Source: Pseudomonas sp. GM48
GTDB lineage: Bacteria > Pseudomonadota > Gammaproteobacteria > Pseudomonadales > Pseudomonadaceae
Direction of reading: 5' to 3'
NCBI RefSeq assembly: GCF_000282335.1
Contig: NZ_AKJM01000038.1
Coordinates: 1 to 64,000 of the forward strand
DNA length: 64,000 nucleotides
Below are positions 1 through 8,511 of this stretch, piece by piece. How positions within the stretch are numbered: the first letter of the stretch is position 1; each line of letters starts with the position of its first letter. The notes below the pieces were generated by a model. It worked only from the letters and a program-made list of their open reading frames with translations. It made no database searches and was not told where the DNA came from. Both the position numbers and the translations under genes were made by a program.

Positions 1-12
1 CCGCTCCCACAA
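1..12. repeat. Right end of a REP-type repeat cut by the window edge
   Basis: The first bases match the outer end of the REP arm that recurs through the window (CCGCTCCCACA). The rest would lie to the left, presumably between gcl and hyi. Only a fragment is visible. Confidence 0.5.
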
Positions 13-41
13 GGGACCTCATACATATACGGGAGACCACC

Positions 42-824
42 ATGCCGCGTTTCGCAGCCAACCTGTCCATGCTGTTCACCGAACAGGACTTTCTCGCCCG
101 TTTCGAAGCGGCCGCCAAGGCCGGCTTCAGTGGTGTCGAGTACCTGTTCCCGTACGACTTCAGCTCCGCCGAAATCAAGGCCCAGCTCGACGCCAACGGT
201 CTGACTCAAGTGCTGTTCAACCTGCCGGCCGGTGACTGGGGCAAGGGCGAGCGCGGTATCGCGTGCCTGCCGGATCGGGTTGAGGAGTTCCGTGCCGGTG
301 TCGATCTGGCCATCGCCTACGCGCAAGTGCTGGGCAACACCCAGGTCAACTGCCTGGCCGGTATTCGTCCGCAGGGCTTTGACGATGCCACCGTGGAGAA
401 AACCTTCGTCGCCAACCTCAAGTACGCGGCCGACAAGCTGCAAGCGGCGGGTATCAAACTGGTGATGGAAGCGATCAACACCCGTGACATCCCGGGCTTC
501 TACCTGAACAACACGGCGCAAGCCCTGTCGATTCGCGAGCAGGTCGGCAGCGCCAACCTGTTCCTGCAATACGACATCTACCACATGCAAATCATGGAAG
601 GCGACCTGGCCCGCACCCTGCAATCGCACCTGGGCGAGATCAACCATGTGCAGCTCGCGGACAACCCGGGGCGCAACGAACCAGGTACCGGTGAAATCAA
701 CTACCGCTTCCTGTTCGAACACCTGGACCGCATCGGTTATCAGGGCTGGGTCGGTTGCGAATACAAGCCGTTGACCACCACTGAAGCGGGCCTGGGCTGG
801 CTCAAGACCCATAACGCAATCTGA
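42..824 (+). CDS. hyi: Hydroxypyruvate isomerase
   Basis: A cytoplasmic enzyme that interconverts hydroxypyruvate and tartronate semialdehyde in the glyoxylate-carboligase/glycerate pathway. The 260-residue protein has the length and look of the xylose-isomerase-like TIM-barrel family. Conserved acidic positions are visible in LVMEAINTRD (about residues 140-149) and GCEYKP near the C-terminus, where the family's metal-binding glutamates sit. The ATG follows a purine-rich GGGAGA about six bases upstream. glxR and ttuD follow on the same strand, which fixes the pathway. gcl is expected just left of the window. The assignment rests on family resemblance and synteny. Confidence 0.93.
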   Translation: MPRFAANLSMLFTEQDFLARFEAAAKAGFSGVEYLFPYDFSSAEIKAQLDANGLTQVLFNLPAGDWGKGERGIACLPDRVEEFRAGVDLAIAYAQVLGNTQVNCLAGIRPQGFDDATVEKTFVANLKYAADKLQAAGIKLVMEAINTRDIPGFYLNNTAQALSIREQVGSANLFLQYDIYHMQIMEGDLARTLQSHLGEINHVQLADNPGRNEPGTGEINYRFLFEHLDRIGYQGWVGCEYKPLTTTEAGLGWLKTHNAI

Positions 825-840
825 GTTTAAACCGGGCCTC

Positions 841-974
841 TGTGGCGAGGGAGCTTGCTCCCGCTGGGGTGCGAAGCGCCCCCAACAGCCATTCAGTGTG
901 GTGATTCAGGCAGAACCGGTTCTCAGGATCTACGACTGCTTCGCAGCCGAGCGGGAGCAAGCTCCCTCGCCACA
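841..974. repeat. REPIN-like inverted pair between hyi and glxR
   Basis: Two perfect 24-base inverted arms (841-864 and 951-974) enclose an 86-base spacer. The arm core GAGGGAGCTTGCTCCC is itself palindromic. The arm differs from the more common GAGCGGGCTTGCTCGC arm in this window, so it is a separate subclass. The unit fills most of the 213-base gap between hyi and glxR, so those two genes are not tightly spaced even though they share a pathway. Confidence 0.85.
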
Positions 975-1036
975 GGGTGTGGTCGCTTCAGCTGCGTGCA
1001 CATTAATTGGCAAGACAAAAACAAGAGGATTTTCTC

Positions 1037-1930
1037 ATGGCTAAAATCGGATTTATCGGCACCGGCATCATGGGCCACCCAATGGCGGCGAACCTGCAGA
1101 AAGCCGGTCACAGCCTGTTCCTGTCGGCGCACCACGACCCTGCTCCTGCCGACCTGGTCGCCGCTGGCGCCATCGCTCTGGCGACCCCGAAAGAAGTCGC
1201 CCAGGAAGCTGAATTCATCATCGTCATGGTGCCGGATACCCCGCAGGTCGATGACGTACTGTTCCGCGCCGACGGCGTTGCTGCCGGTGTTGGCAAAGGC
1301 AAAGTGGTGATCGACATGAGTTCGATCTCGCCGACCGCCACCAAGGCTTTCGCGGCCAAAATCAACGAAAAAGGCGCGCAGTACCTCGACGCCCCGGTAT
1401 CCGGTGGTGAAGTCGGCGCCAAGGCTGCGACCCTGAGCATCATGGTCGGCGGCGATGCCGACGCCTTCGAACGTGCCCTGCCGCTGTTCCAGGCCATGGG
1501 CAAGAACATCACCCTGGTCGGTGGCAACGGCGACGGTCAAACCGCCAAAGTGGCCAACCAGATCATCGTGGCCCTGAACATTCAGGCCGTGGCCGAAGCC
1601 CTGCTGTTCGCTTCGAAAAACGGTGCGGATCCGGCCAAGGTACGTGAAGCGCTGATGGGCGGTTTCGCTTCGTCGAAGATCCTCGAAGTGCACGGCGAGC
1701 GCATGATCAAAGGCACCTTCGATCCAGGCTTCCGCATCAGCCTGCACCAGAAGGACCTGAACCTGGCCCTGCAAGGCGCCAAGGAGCTGAACATCAACCT
1801 ACCGAACACCGCTAACACCCAGCAAGTGTTCAGCACCTGCGCGGCCATCGGTGGCAGCAACTGGGATCACTCGGCGCTGATCAAGGGCCTGGAACACATG
1901 GCGAACTTCTCGATTCGCGACAAGAAGTAA
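1037..1930 (+). CDS. glxR: 2-hydroxy-3-oxopropionate (tartronate semialdehyde) reductase
   Basis: A 297-residue NAD(P)-dependent reductase of the beta-hydroxyacid dehydrogenase family that reduces tartronate semialdehyde to D-glycerate. The N-terminal Rossmann motif is GFIGTGIMG (residues 5-13). The family signature DAPVSGGEVGA lies near residue 120, and the catalytic lysine segment GQTAKVANQ near residue 170. I chose the ATG at 1037 because AAGAGGA lies about eight bases upstream and the Rossmann strand then starts at residue 3. An in-frame start ten codons earlier would add unrelated residues. It is flanked by hyi and ttuD. GarR is the equivalent name in enterobacteria. Confidence 0.93.
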   Translation: MAKIGFIGTGIMGHPMAANLQKAGHSLFLSAHHDPAPADLVAAGAIALATPKEVAQEAEFIIVMVPDTPQVDDVLFRADGVAAGVGKGKVVIDMSSISPTATKAFAAKINEKGAQYLDAPVSGGEVGAKAATLSIMVGGDADAFERALPLFQAMGKNITLVGGNGDGQTAKVANQIIVALNIQAVAEALLFASKNGADPAKVREALMGGFASSKILEVHGERMIKGTFDPGFRISLHQKDLNLALQGAKELNINLPNTANTQQVFSTCAAIGGSNWDHSALIKGLEHMANFSIRDKK

Positions 1931-1955
1931 GCCCTGCCCCACCCTGCATCAAACC

Positions 1956-2046
1956 TGTGGGAGCGGGCTTGCTCGCGAAAGCGGTCTGACATTCAACATT
2001 GATGTCGACTGACACTCCGCCTTCGCGAGCAAGCCCGCTCCCACAG
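1956..2046. repeat. REPIN, GGGC-arm class, head-to-head
   Basis: This is a 91-base unit with inverted arms TGTGGGAGCGGGCTTGCTCG and complement around a spacer containing CTGACATTCAACATTGATGTCGACTG-like sequence (quoted in part). It is nearly identical, with about six mismatches, to the unit at 12226-12316. It lies between glxR and ttuD. Confidence 0.9.
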
Positions 2047-2091
2047 TGACCCGAGTTGCCCTTCAAATAACAAGAATTCCGGGAGCCCGCC

Positions 2092-3372
2092 ATGTCGGTC
2101 GATCCGCAACAATTGCTGCGCGAGCTGTTTGCCACAGCCATCGACGCGGCGCATCCGCAACAAGTCCTCGAAGCCCATCTGCCTGCCGACCGCAGCGGTC
2201 GCGTGATCGTCATCGGCGCTGGCAAAGCCGCAGCCGCCATGGCCCAGGTGGTCGAGCGCTGCTGGCAGGGCGAAGTCTCCGGCCTGGTGGTGACCCGTTA
2301 CGGTCACGGCGCCCCTTGCGAAAAAATCGAAGTGGTCGAAGCCGCGCACCCGGTACCGGACGCCGCCGGCCTGGCCGTGGCCAAGCGTGTACTGGAACTG
2401 GTCAGCGACCTCAGCGAAAACGACCGTGTGATCTTCCTGCTCTCCGGCGGTGGCTCTGCCCTGCTGGCACTGCCGGCCGAAGGCATCACCCTGGCCGACA
2501 AGCAGTCGATCAACAAAGCCCTGCTCAAATCCGGCGCGACCATCGGCGAGATGAACTGCGTGCGCAAGCACCTCTCGGCGATCAAGGGCGGCCGCCTGGG
2601 CAAAGCCTGCTGGCCTGCCACGGTTTACACTTACGCGATTTCCGATGTACCGGGCGACCTCGCCACGGTCATCGCCTCCGGCCCTACCGTGGCCGACCCG
2701 AGTACCTCGGCCGAAGCCCTGGCGATCCTCAAACGTTACGCCATCGAGGTTCCGGCCTCGGTGCGCACCTGGCTGCAAAGCCCCGAATCGGAAACCGTCA
2801 AACCCGGCGACCCGAGCCTGGCCCGCAGTCATTTCCAGTTGATCGCCCGCCCGCAACAATCCCTTGAAGCGGCGGCGGTGAAATGCCGTCAGGCCGGGTT
2901 CAGTCCGCTGATCCTCGGTGACCTGGAAGGCGAATCCCGCGAAGTGGCGAAAGTCCACGCCGGTATCGCGCGACAAATCGTACTGCATGGCCAGCCACTG
3001 GCGGCGCCCTGCGTGATTCTCTCGGGTGGCGAAACCACCGTCACCGTGCGCGGCAACGGCCGCGGCGGGCGCAATGCCGAGTTCCTGCTGAGCCTGACCG
3101 ACAGCCTCAAGGGCCTGCCCGGCGTCTACGCGCTGGCCGGCGACACCGATGGCATCGACGGTTCCGAAGACAACGCCGGCGCGATCATGACTCCGGACAG
3201 CTACGCCCGCGCCGCAGCAATGGGCCTGAGCGCCAGCGACGAGTTGGACAACAACAATGGCTACGGCTATTTCGAGGCTCTCGACGCTCTGATCGTTACC
3301 GAGCCGACCCGCACCAACGTCAACGACTTCCGCGCCATCCTGATCCTCGAGAGCACTAAACATGACGCCTGA
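2092..3372 (+). CDS. ttuD: Glycerate 2-kinase / hydroxypyruvate reductase family (MOFRL)
   Basis: A 426-residue cytoplasmic protein of the GckA/TtuD family. It has an N-terminal DUF4147 Rossmann-like domain (GAGKAAAAMAQV at about residues 42-53, LSGGGSALLALP near 120) and a C-terminal MOFRL domain (GRGGRNAEFLLSL near 320, then DTDGIDGS). The family is annotated in pseudomonads as hydroxypyruvate reductase, but characterised members phosphorylate glycerate to 2-phosphoglycerate, which fits its place after glxR and before pyruvate kinase. The ATG at 2092 is preceded by GGGAG. The end overlaps pyk by 11 bases, suggesting translational coupling. Confidence 0.88.
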   Translation: MSVDPQQLLRELFATAIDAAHPQQVLEAHLPADRSGRVIVIGAGKAAAAMAQVVERCWQGEVSGLVVTRYGHGAPCEKIEVVEAAHPVPDAAGLAVAKRVLELVSDLSENDRVIFLLSGGGSALLALPAEGITLADKQSINKALLKSGATIGEMNCVRKHLSAIKGGRLGKACWPATVYTYAISDVPGDLATVIASGPTVADPSTSAEALAILKRYAIEVPASVRTWLQSPESETVKPGDPSLARSHFQLIARPQQSLEAAAVKCRQAGFSPLILGDLEGESREVAKVHAGIARQIVLHGQPLAAPCVILSGGETTVTVRGNGRGGRNAEFLLSLTDSLKGLPGVYALAGDTDGIDGSEDNAGAIMTPDSYARAAAMGLSASDELDNNNGYGYFEALDALIVTEPTRTNVNDFRAILILESTKHDA

Positions 3373-4777
3373 CAAAAAGGTCAAAATCCTCGCCACGCTC
3401 GGCCCGGCCATCGACGGGATCGACGACATCCGCGAACTGGTGCTGGCCGGGGTCAACATCTTCCGCCTGAACTTCAGCCATGGTGATCACGCCGACCACG
3501 CCCAGCGTTTTCAGTGGATTCGTGAAGTCGAGCGCCAGCTGAATTATCCATTGGGCATTCTGATGGACCTGCAAGGCCCGAAACTGCGGGTCGGCAAGTT
3601 CGCCGAAGGCAAGGTGCAACTGGTGCGCGGCCAGGCCTTGCGCCTGGACCTCGATGCCACGCCGGGCGATGAGCGCCGGGTCAACCTGCCGCACCCGGAA
3701 ATCATCGCGGCCCTGGAGCCGGGCATGGACCTGCTGCTGGACGACGGCAAGTTGCGTCTGCGGGTCGTGACCAAGTACGCCGATGCCATCGACACCACCG
3801 TGCTCAATGGCGGCGAACTCTCGGACCGCAAAGGCGTGAACGTGCCGCAAGCGGTGCTCGACCTGAGCCCGCTGACCGCCAAGGATCGCCGCGACTTGAC
3901 CTTCGGTCTGGAGCTGGGAGTGGATTGGGTGGCGCTGTCGTTCGTGCAACGTCCGGACGACATCCGCGAAGCCCGCACCTTGATCGGCGACAAAGCCTTC
4001 CTGATGGCCAAGATCGAGAAACCCTCGGCCGTTGAACAACTGCGCGAGATCGCCGAGCTGAGCGACGCGATCATGGTCGCCCGGGGTGACCTGGGTGTGG
4101 AAGTGCCAGCCGAAAGCGTGCCGCAGATTCAGAAGAACATCATCAGCACCTGCCGCCAGCTCGGCAAACCGGTGGTGGTGGCAACGCAGATGCTGGAGTC
4201 GATGCGCTTCTCGCCGGCGCCAACCCGCGCCGAGGTCACCGATGTCGCCAACGCCGTGGCCGAAGGGGCGGACGCGGTGATGCTGTCGGCGGAAACCGCG
4301 TCCGGCGAATACCCGCTCGAAGCCGTGCAGATGATGAGCAAGATCATCCGTCAGGTGGAAAACGGTCCGGACTATCAGACTCAACTCGATGTCAGCCGAC
4401 CGAAAGCCGAGGCGACTGTTTCCGACGCGATCAGCTGCGCCATCCGCCGTATCAGCAACGTGCTGCCGGTGGCGGTGCTGGTGAACTACAGCGAGTCCGG
4501 CGCATCGAGCCTGCGTGCAGCGCGGGAGCGGCCGACGGTGCCGATCCTCAACCTGACACCGAACCTGCAAACCGCCCGTCGCCTGAGTGTGGCGTGGGGC
4601 GTGCACTCTGTGGTCAATGACCGCCTGCGACAGGTCGATGAAGTCTGCTCGACAGCGCTGGAGATCGCCCAGGCCCAGGGCATGGCACAGCGTGGCGACA
4701 CATTATTGATCACCGCCGGTGTGCCCTTTGGGCAGCCGGGATCGACTAACTCTCTGCGTATCGAGACATTGATCTAG
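3362..4777 (+). CDS. pyk: Pyruvate kinase
   Basis: A 471-residue glycolytic enzyme that converts phosphoenolpyruvate and ADP to pyruvate and ATP. The signatures are clear: ATLGPAI at the N-terminus, RLNFSHG near residue 36, DLQGPKLR near 65, the catalytic-lysine segment MAKIEKP near 217, and MVARGDLGVEVP near 240. The C-terminal allosteric domain is complete. It starts inside the 3' end of ttuD (11-base overlap), so it is probably the last gene of the glyoxylate/glycerate operon and carries that carbon to pyruvate. This paralogue is often called pykF in pseudomonads. Confidence 0.95.
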   Translation: MTPDKKVKILATLGPAIDGIDDIRELVLAGVNIFRLNFSHGDHADHAQRFQWIREVERQLNYPLGILMDLQGPKLRVGKFAEGKVQLVRGQALRLDLDATPGDERRVNLPHPEIIAALEPGMDLLLDDGKLRLRVVTKYADAIDTTVLNGGELSDRKGVNVPQAVLDLSPLTAKDRRDLTFGLELGVDWVALSFVQRPDDIREARTLIGDKAFLMAKIEKPSAVEQLREIAELSDAIMVARGDLGVEVPAESVPQIQKNIISTCRQLGKPVVVATQMLESMRFSPAPTRAEVTDVANAVAEGADAVMLSAETASGEYPLEAVQMMSKIIRQVENGPDYQTQLDVSRPKAEATVSDAISCAIRRISNVLPVAVLVNYSESGASSLRAARERPTVPILNLTPNLQTARRLSVAWGVHSVVNDRLRQVDEVCSTALEIAQAQGMAQRGDTLLITAGVPFGQPGSTNSLRIETLI

Positions 4778-4793
4778 CGCTTGAACTGGCCTC

Positions 4794-4887
4794 TTCGCGA
4801 GCAAGCCCGCTCCCACAGTTGATCTGTGTGCACCACAGAATCAATGACTGAACAAAGATTCAATGTGGGAGCGGGCTTGCTCGCGAA
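4794..4887. repeat. REPIN in everted (tail-to-tail) orientation
   Basis: The two GGGC-class arms are reversed relative to the unit at 1956: TTCGCGAGCAAGCCCGCTCC comes first and its complement last, around a 45-base spacer. The total length is 94 bases, the same as the everted pair at 23839-23932. It lies just after pyk and could form a strong hairpin in either transcript. No separate terminator is visible here. Confidence 0.85.
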
Positions 4888-4923
4888 GCAGGCAACTCGG
4901 TTTCATTGACTTTCAGAACTGCC

Positions 4924-5838
4924 ATGCCTGCCAACCATTTCAACACCCACTGCCCCGACTGGGCCGAAGCATTGCTCAACGGCTTCAGCCAGATCTTCCT
5001 CCAGCGCAATCCGCTGTGCGGCCTGCTGTGCCTCCTGGCCATTTTATTCACTGCGCCCGCCTTGCTCGGTGGCGCATTGCTCGGCGGTGTCGCCGGGCTG
5101 CTCACCGCGCAACGCCGCAACTATGCCAAGGCTGATCGCCAGGCCGGGTTGTACAGCTACAACGGCGTCCTGCTCGGACTGTTGCTGAGCCTGTACTTCC
5201 CCTGGTCGGCGATGATGCCGCTACTGATTCTGGCCGCCGGTGGCCTGAGCGCGATGATCACTCAACAATGGCTCAAACGTGCCCGCGTCAGCCAATGCCT
5301 GCCCGCCTACACCGCACCCTTCGTCGGGCTGAGCTGGTTGCTGCTGTGCTTCGCCACGCCCTCTACAGAGGCGCATTTGATCGAAATCAACACGCTGAAC
5401 ATGCTCGCCGCACCGCTCAAAGGCATCGGCCAGGTGATGTTCCTCGGTCATCCGCTGGCCGGTGCGATGATTGCCGCCGGTTTGCTGATCGCCGATCGCC
5501 GCGCATTCTGCTGGGCGTTGTTGGCGTCTGTCGCGGGCATGGGCTGGAGCCTGCTGCACCACGACTTCTACACCGCATTGCTCGGCCTCGGTGGCTATAA
5601 CGCCGTGCTGGCCGCCCTCGCCTTCAGCTCGCGGCGTCGCCAACCGTGGCTGCCGCTGGTTGGCATTGGCCTGGCGCTGTTGCTGACGCCGGTGTTTGCC
5701 GCCATCGGTCTGCCTACGCTGACTGCGCCGTTCATTCTTGCCTGCTGGCTGATCCGCTGCGTTGTGCAAATGCTCGGCAAAGCCACGGTCGAAAGCGCAC
5801 CTTGCGCTCCCGGGGAGAATCAACCTAGGCTGCGTTGA
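4924..5838 (+). CDS. Urea transporter family protein
   Basis: A 304-residue integral inner-membrane protein with about ten hydrophobic segments and no cleavable signal. Segments such as FTAPALLGGALLGGVAGLLTA near the N-terminus, GLYSYNGVLLGLLLSLYF, and GQVMFLGHPLAGAMIAAGLL in the second half match the internally duplicated urea-transporter (UT) fold. The ATG at 4924 is preferred over an in-frame TTG six codons upstream. No urease genes are nearby, so the substrate is inferred from the family only. A potassium channel gene follows after 15 bases and is probably co-transcribed. Confidence 0.8.
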   Translation: MPANHFNTHCPDWAEALLNGFSQIFLQRNPLCGLLCLLAILFTAPALLGGALLGGVAGLLTAQRRNYAKADRQAGLYSYNGVLLGLLLSLYFPWSAMMPLLILAAGGLSAMITQQWLKRARVSQCLPAYTAPFVGLSWLLLCFATPSTEAHLIEINTLNMLAAPLKGIGQVMFLGHPLAGAMIAAGLLIADRRAFCWALLASVAGMGWSLLHHDFYTALLGLGGYNAVLAALAFSSRRRQPWLPLVGIGLALLLTPVFAAIGLPTLTAPFILACWLIRCVVQMLGKATVESAPCAPGENQPRLR

Positions 5839-5853
5839 TTTGCGGCCAAGGCG

Positions 5854-6684
5854 ATGTGCATGATCAGCAACGACACGTGGCGTAATCGCCTGTACGTGAT
5901 TATTTTCCAGACCGACACAGTCGCCGGGCGACGTTTCGACACCACCCTGCTGCTGATCATCCTCGCCAGCCTGGTGGTGGTGATTCTCGACAGCATCGAT
6001 GACGTCCACCAGAACTACGCCAGCCTGCTGGCGTACATCGAGTGGGGCTTCACGATCATTTTCCTCGGCGAGTACATCCTGCGCCTGTACTGCTCGCCCA
6101 AACCGCTGCACTACGCGTTCAGTTTCTATGGGCTGGTGGATCTGCTGGCCATCGTGCCCGGCATCCTCGCGCTGTACTACAGTGATGCCCAGTACCTGCT
6201 GATCATCCGGATCATCCGGATGCTGCGGATCTTCCGCGTGCTCAAGCTCGGTCCCTACCTCAAACAAGCCCATTACCTGCTCGATGCCTTGCGCGGCAGC
6301 AAGCAGAAAATCCTCGTGTTCCTGCTCAGCGTCTGCACTCTGGTCATCGTGTTCGGCACGTTGATGTACGTGGTCGAAGGTCCGCAACATGGCTTCACCA
6401 GTATTCCCAAGGGCATCTACTGGGCGATCGTCACCCTGACCACCGTCGGTTACGGCGACATCGTGCCCAAGACCGCCCTGGGCCAGGTCATCTCGTCGAT
6501 GGTGATGATCACCGGTTACTCAATCATTGCCGTGCCCACCGGGATCTTCACCGCCGAACTGGCCACCGCCATGCGCGGTGGTCAGTTGCAGCACAATTGC
6601 CCGGTGTGTGCGAAAAACAGCCACGAACAGGAAGCGTCGTTCTGTTCCCGTTGTGGCAATGCGTTGTTCAAAAAGCTGGAATAA
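5854..6684 (+). CDS. Six-helix voltage-gated-like potassium channel with C-terminal zinc ribbon
   Basis: A 276-residue ion transporter of the Kch/KvAP type. There are six predicted membrane helices. An S4-like basic helix contains RIIRMLRIFRVLK (residues 119-131). The pore carries the canonical potassium filter TTVGYGD (196-202). After the last helix, a short cytoplasmic tail has two CxxC pairs at Cys249/252 and Cys264/267, typical of a small zinc ribbon in place of a RCK domain. Two starts, at 5854 and 5860, are possible. It follows the urea transporter gene closely. Homologues occur at the same chromosomal place in other pseudomonads (synteny recalled, not checked). Confidence 0.87.
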   Translation: MCMISNDTWRNRLYVIIFQTDTVAGRRFDTTLLLIILASLVVVILDSIDDVHQNYASLLAYIEWGFTIIFLGEYILRLYCSPKPLHYAFSFYGLVDLLAIVPGILALYYSDAQYLLIIRIIRMLRIFRVLKLGPYLKQAHYLLDALRGSKQKILVFLLSVCTLVIVFGTLMYVVEGPQHGFTSIPKGIYWAIVTLTTVGYGDIVPKTALGQVISSMVMITGYSIIAVPTGIFTAELATAMRGGQLQHNCPVCAKNSHEQEASFCSRCGNALFKKLE

Positions 6685-6776
6685 GTAAAGAGCTTTTTAA
6701 TCTTTAAGGGACTATGCGAGCCCAGTTATAGTCGCCGGCAAATTGCCCCACTTTTAAATAGAACAAGGACTTCGCA

Positions 6777-7775
6777 GTGAAAAAACTCTTTGGCGCCTCT
6801 CTTCTCGCCGCTGGCCTGGCATTGACCAGCGTGGCTCATGCCGCACCAACCCTGCTCAACGTTTCCTACGACGTGATGCGCGATTTCTACAAGGACTACA
6901 ACTCTGCGTTCCAGAAACACTGGCAAGCCGAGCACAACGAAAACATCACCCTGCAAATGTCCTTCGGCGGCTCCAGCAAACAGGCGCGCTCGGTGATCGA
7001 CGGCCTGCCGGCGGATGTCATCACCATGAACATGGCCACCGACATCAACGCCCTGGCGGACAACGGCAAACTGGTGCCGGACAACTGGGTCACACGCCTG
7101 CCGAACAACAGTGCGCCGTTCACTTCGGCCACCGTGTTCATCGTGCGCAAGGGCAACCCGAAAGCCCTGAAAGACTGGCCGGACCTGCTCAAGGATGGCG
7201 TTCAGGTTATCGTGCCGAACCCGAAAACTTCCGGTAATGGTCGCTACACCTACCTCTCGGCCTGGGGCTACGTGCTGAAAAACGGCGGCGACGAAAACAA
7301 GGCCAAAGACTTCGTCGGCAAACTGTTCAAGCAAGCGCCGGTACTGGATACCGGTGGCCGAGCCGCCACCACCACCTTCATGACCAACCAGATCGGCGAC
7401 GTATTGGTGACGTTCGAAAACGAAGCGGAAATGATCGCCCGCGAGTTCGGCCGTGATCAGTTCGAAGTCATCTACCCAAGCGTTTCCGCCGAAGCAGAGC
7501 CACCGGTGTCGGTGGTCGACAAAACCGTCGACAAGAAAGGCACCCGTGCGGCAGCCGAGGAATACCTGAAGTACCTGTGGTCACCGGAAGGTCAGGAGAT
7601 TGCCGCAGCAAACTACCTGCGCCCGCGTGACCCGGCTGTTTTGGCCAAGTACACCGACCGCTTCCCGAAAGTGGACTTCCTGTCGGTCGAGAAGACCTTC
7701 GGCGACTGGCGCACCGTGCAGAAAACCCACTTCAATGATGGCGGGGTTTTCGACCAGATCTACAGCGGTAAGTGA
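6777..7775 (+). CDS. sbp: Periplasmic sulfate-binding protein of an ABC transporter
   Basis: A 332-residue solute-binding protein (Sbp/CysP family). A signal peptide (KK, a hydrophobic core, then SVAHA) is cleaved around residue 22. The mature start TLLNVSYDVMRDFYKDYN and the segment LDTGGRAATTTF are characteristic of sulfate/thiosulfate binders. The start codon is GTG at 6777, preceded by AAGGA. No cysT, cysW or cysA permease or ATPase genes follow; a strong terminator ends the unit at once, so it must share a transporter encoded elsewhere. Regulation by CysB is likely from the family but no site was identified. Confidence 0.92.
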   Translation: MKKLFGASLLAAGLALTSVAHAAPTLLNVSYDVMRDFYKDYNSAFQKHWQAEHNENITLQMSFGGSSKQARSVIDGLPADVITMNMATDINALADNGKLVPDNWVTRLPNNSAPFTSATVFIVRKGNPKALKDWPDLLKDGVQVIVPNPKTSGNGRYTYLSAWGYVLKNGGDENKAKDFVGKLFKQAPVLDTGGRAATTTFMTNQIGDVLVTFENEAEMIAREFGRDQFEVIYPSVSAEAEPPVSVVDKTVDKKGTRAAAEEYLKYLWSPEGQEIAAANYLRPRDPAVLAKYTDRFPKVDFLSVEKTFGDWRTVQKTHFNDGGVFDQIYSGK

Positions 7776-7790
7776 TCACTGAACGGCAAT

Positions 7791-7822
7791 GAAAAAGGCG
7801 ACCTGCACAGGTCGCCTTTTTT
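7791..7822 (+). terminator. Rho-independent terminator after the sulfate-binding protein gene
   Basis: The stem AAAAAGGCGACCT and AGGTCGCCTTTTTT surrounds a four-base loop 16 bases after the stop codon and ends in a T-tract. The A-tract on the left also makes it plausible on the opposite strand, where the lipoprotein gene converges. Confidence 0.9.
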
Positions 7823-7843
7823 GTGGGTACAACACCAACCCAC

Positions 7844-7945
7844 TGTAGGAGCGAGCTTGCTCGCGAAAAGACCAAGGACTCCGCTGGGCATCAGGCTTTA
7901 CGCGTTATCGTTCACGACCTTCGCGAGCAAGCTCGCTCCCACAGG
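7844..7945. repeat. REPIN, GAGC-arm class
   Basis: The arms TGTAGGAGCGAGCTTGCTCG and a complementary GTGGGAGC version enclose a spacer containing ACGCGTTATCGTTCACGAC. The same spacer theme recurs in the GAGC-arm units at 25880 and 44177. It lies between two convergent genes. Confidence 0.88.
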
Positions 7946-7961
7946 TTTTGTGCCTGCTGTT

Positions 7962-8405
7962 TCAGCTCAGGTTGCCGCAGAAAATAGCCTGATGACCATC
8001 GGCCGGGCTTTCACGCACCACCAAGGCGTAGCCACCGGCTCGAAGGGTCTCGACGGCGACCGGTGCGCTTTTCCAGAAACGCTGGTTTGACGCTTGCGAA
8101 TAGAACCGGGCATTTGGACCGTCATTCATGTCATAGGCTGGTTTCGAACCCAGGTTCCCACAGCTTCCCGGATAGATGTAGGCCGTCAACCGACCCGGCA
8201 ATGTGCTGCCGATGCTCTCGCCGCTGACCTCAACCCAGAACGTTGTTGCGTTATCACTGGGCATCATGACCAACCGGGCAATATTCCCGGGATTATTGGA
8301 TGTAGCATTCAGGGGAACGCTGGTGACCTGACTGTCAGGCACTGTCGAGCACCCAGAGATCCAACCGACCGCTACCACTAACGCCAGCGAAGTTACGATT
8401 TTCAT
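7962..8405 (-). CDS. Small lipoprotein of unknown function
   Basis: A 147-residue protein with a lipoprotein signal peptide: Lys3, a hydrophobic core, and the lipobox ISGC with the lipidated cysteine at residue 19. The mature part has three further cysteines (GSCGNLG and FCGN segments), which could pair in the periplasm. It contains a segment on side-chain-rich beta strands (YALVVRESPAD) but no domain I can name. The residue after the lipid cysteine is Ser, which predicts sorting to the outer membrane. It is transcribed away from the DUF5666-like gene at 8512 with a 106-base gap. Function unknown. Confidence 0.72.
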   Translation of the reverse strand: MKIVTSLALVVAVGWISGCSTVPDSQVTSVPLNATSNNPGNIARLVMMPSDNATTFWVEVSGESIGSTLPGRLTAYIYPGSCGNLGSKPAYDMNDGPNARFYSQASNQRFWKSAPVAVETLRAGGYALVVRESPADGHQAIFCGNLS

Positions 8406-8511
8406 CGTGATACTCCCGCTTGCAAGGACACATTAAAGTGATCCCCCCTGTAGATTCTAGCTGCCGGGGCTGTGCGGGCTTTTCTTCAGATGGCCGGTTG
8501 CCACGTGCAGG

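Noticed and set aside
1993..3459. A 488-codon minus-strand frame opposite ttuD
   Set aside because: It is a shadow of ttuD, with no recognisable domain, and the ttuD and pyk reading frames are conserved.
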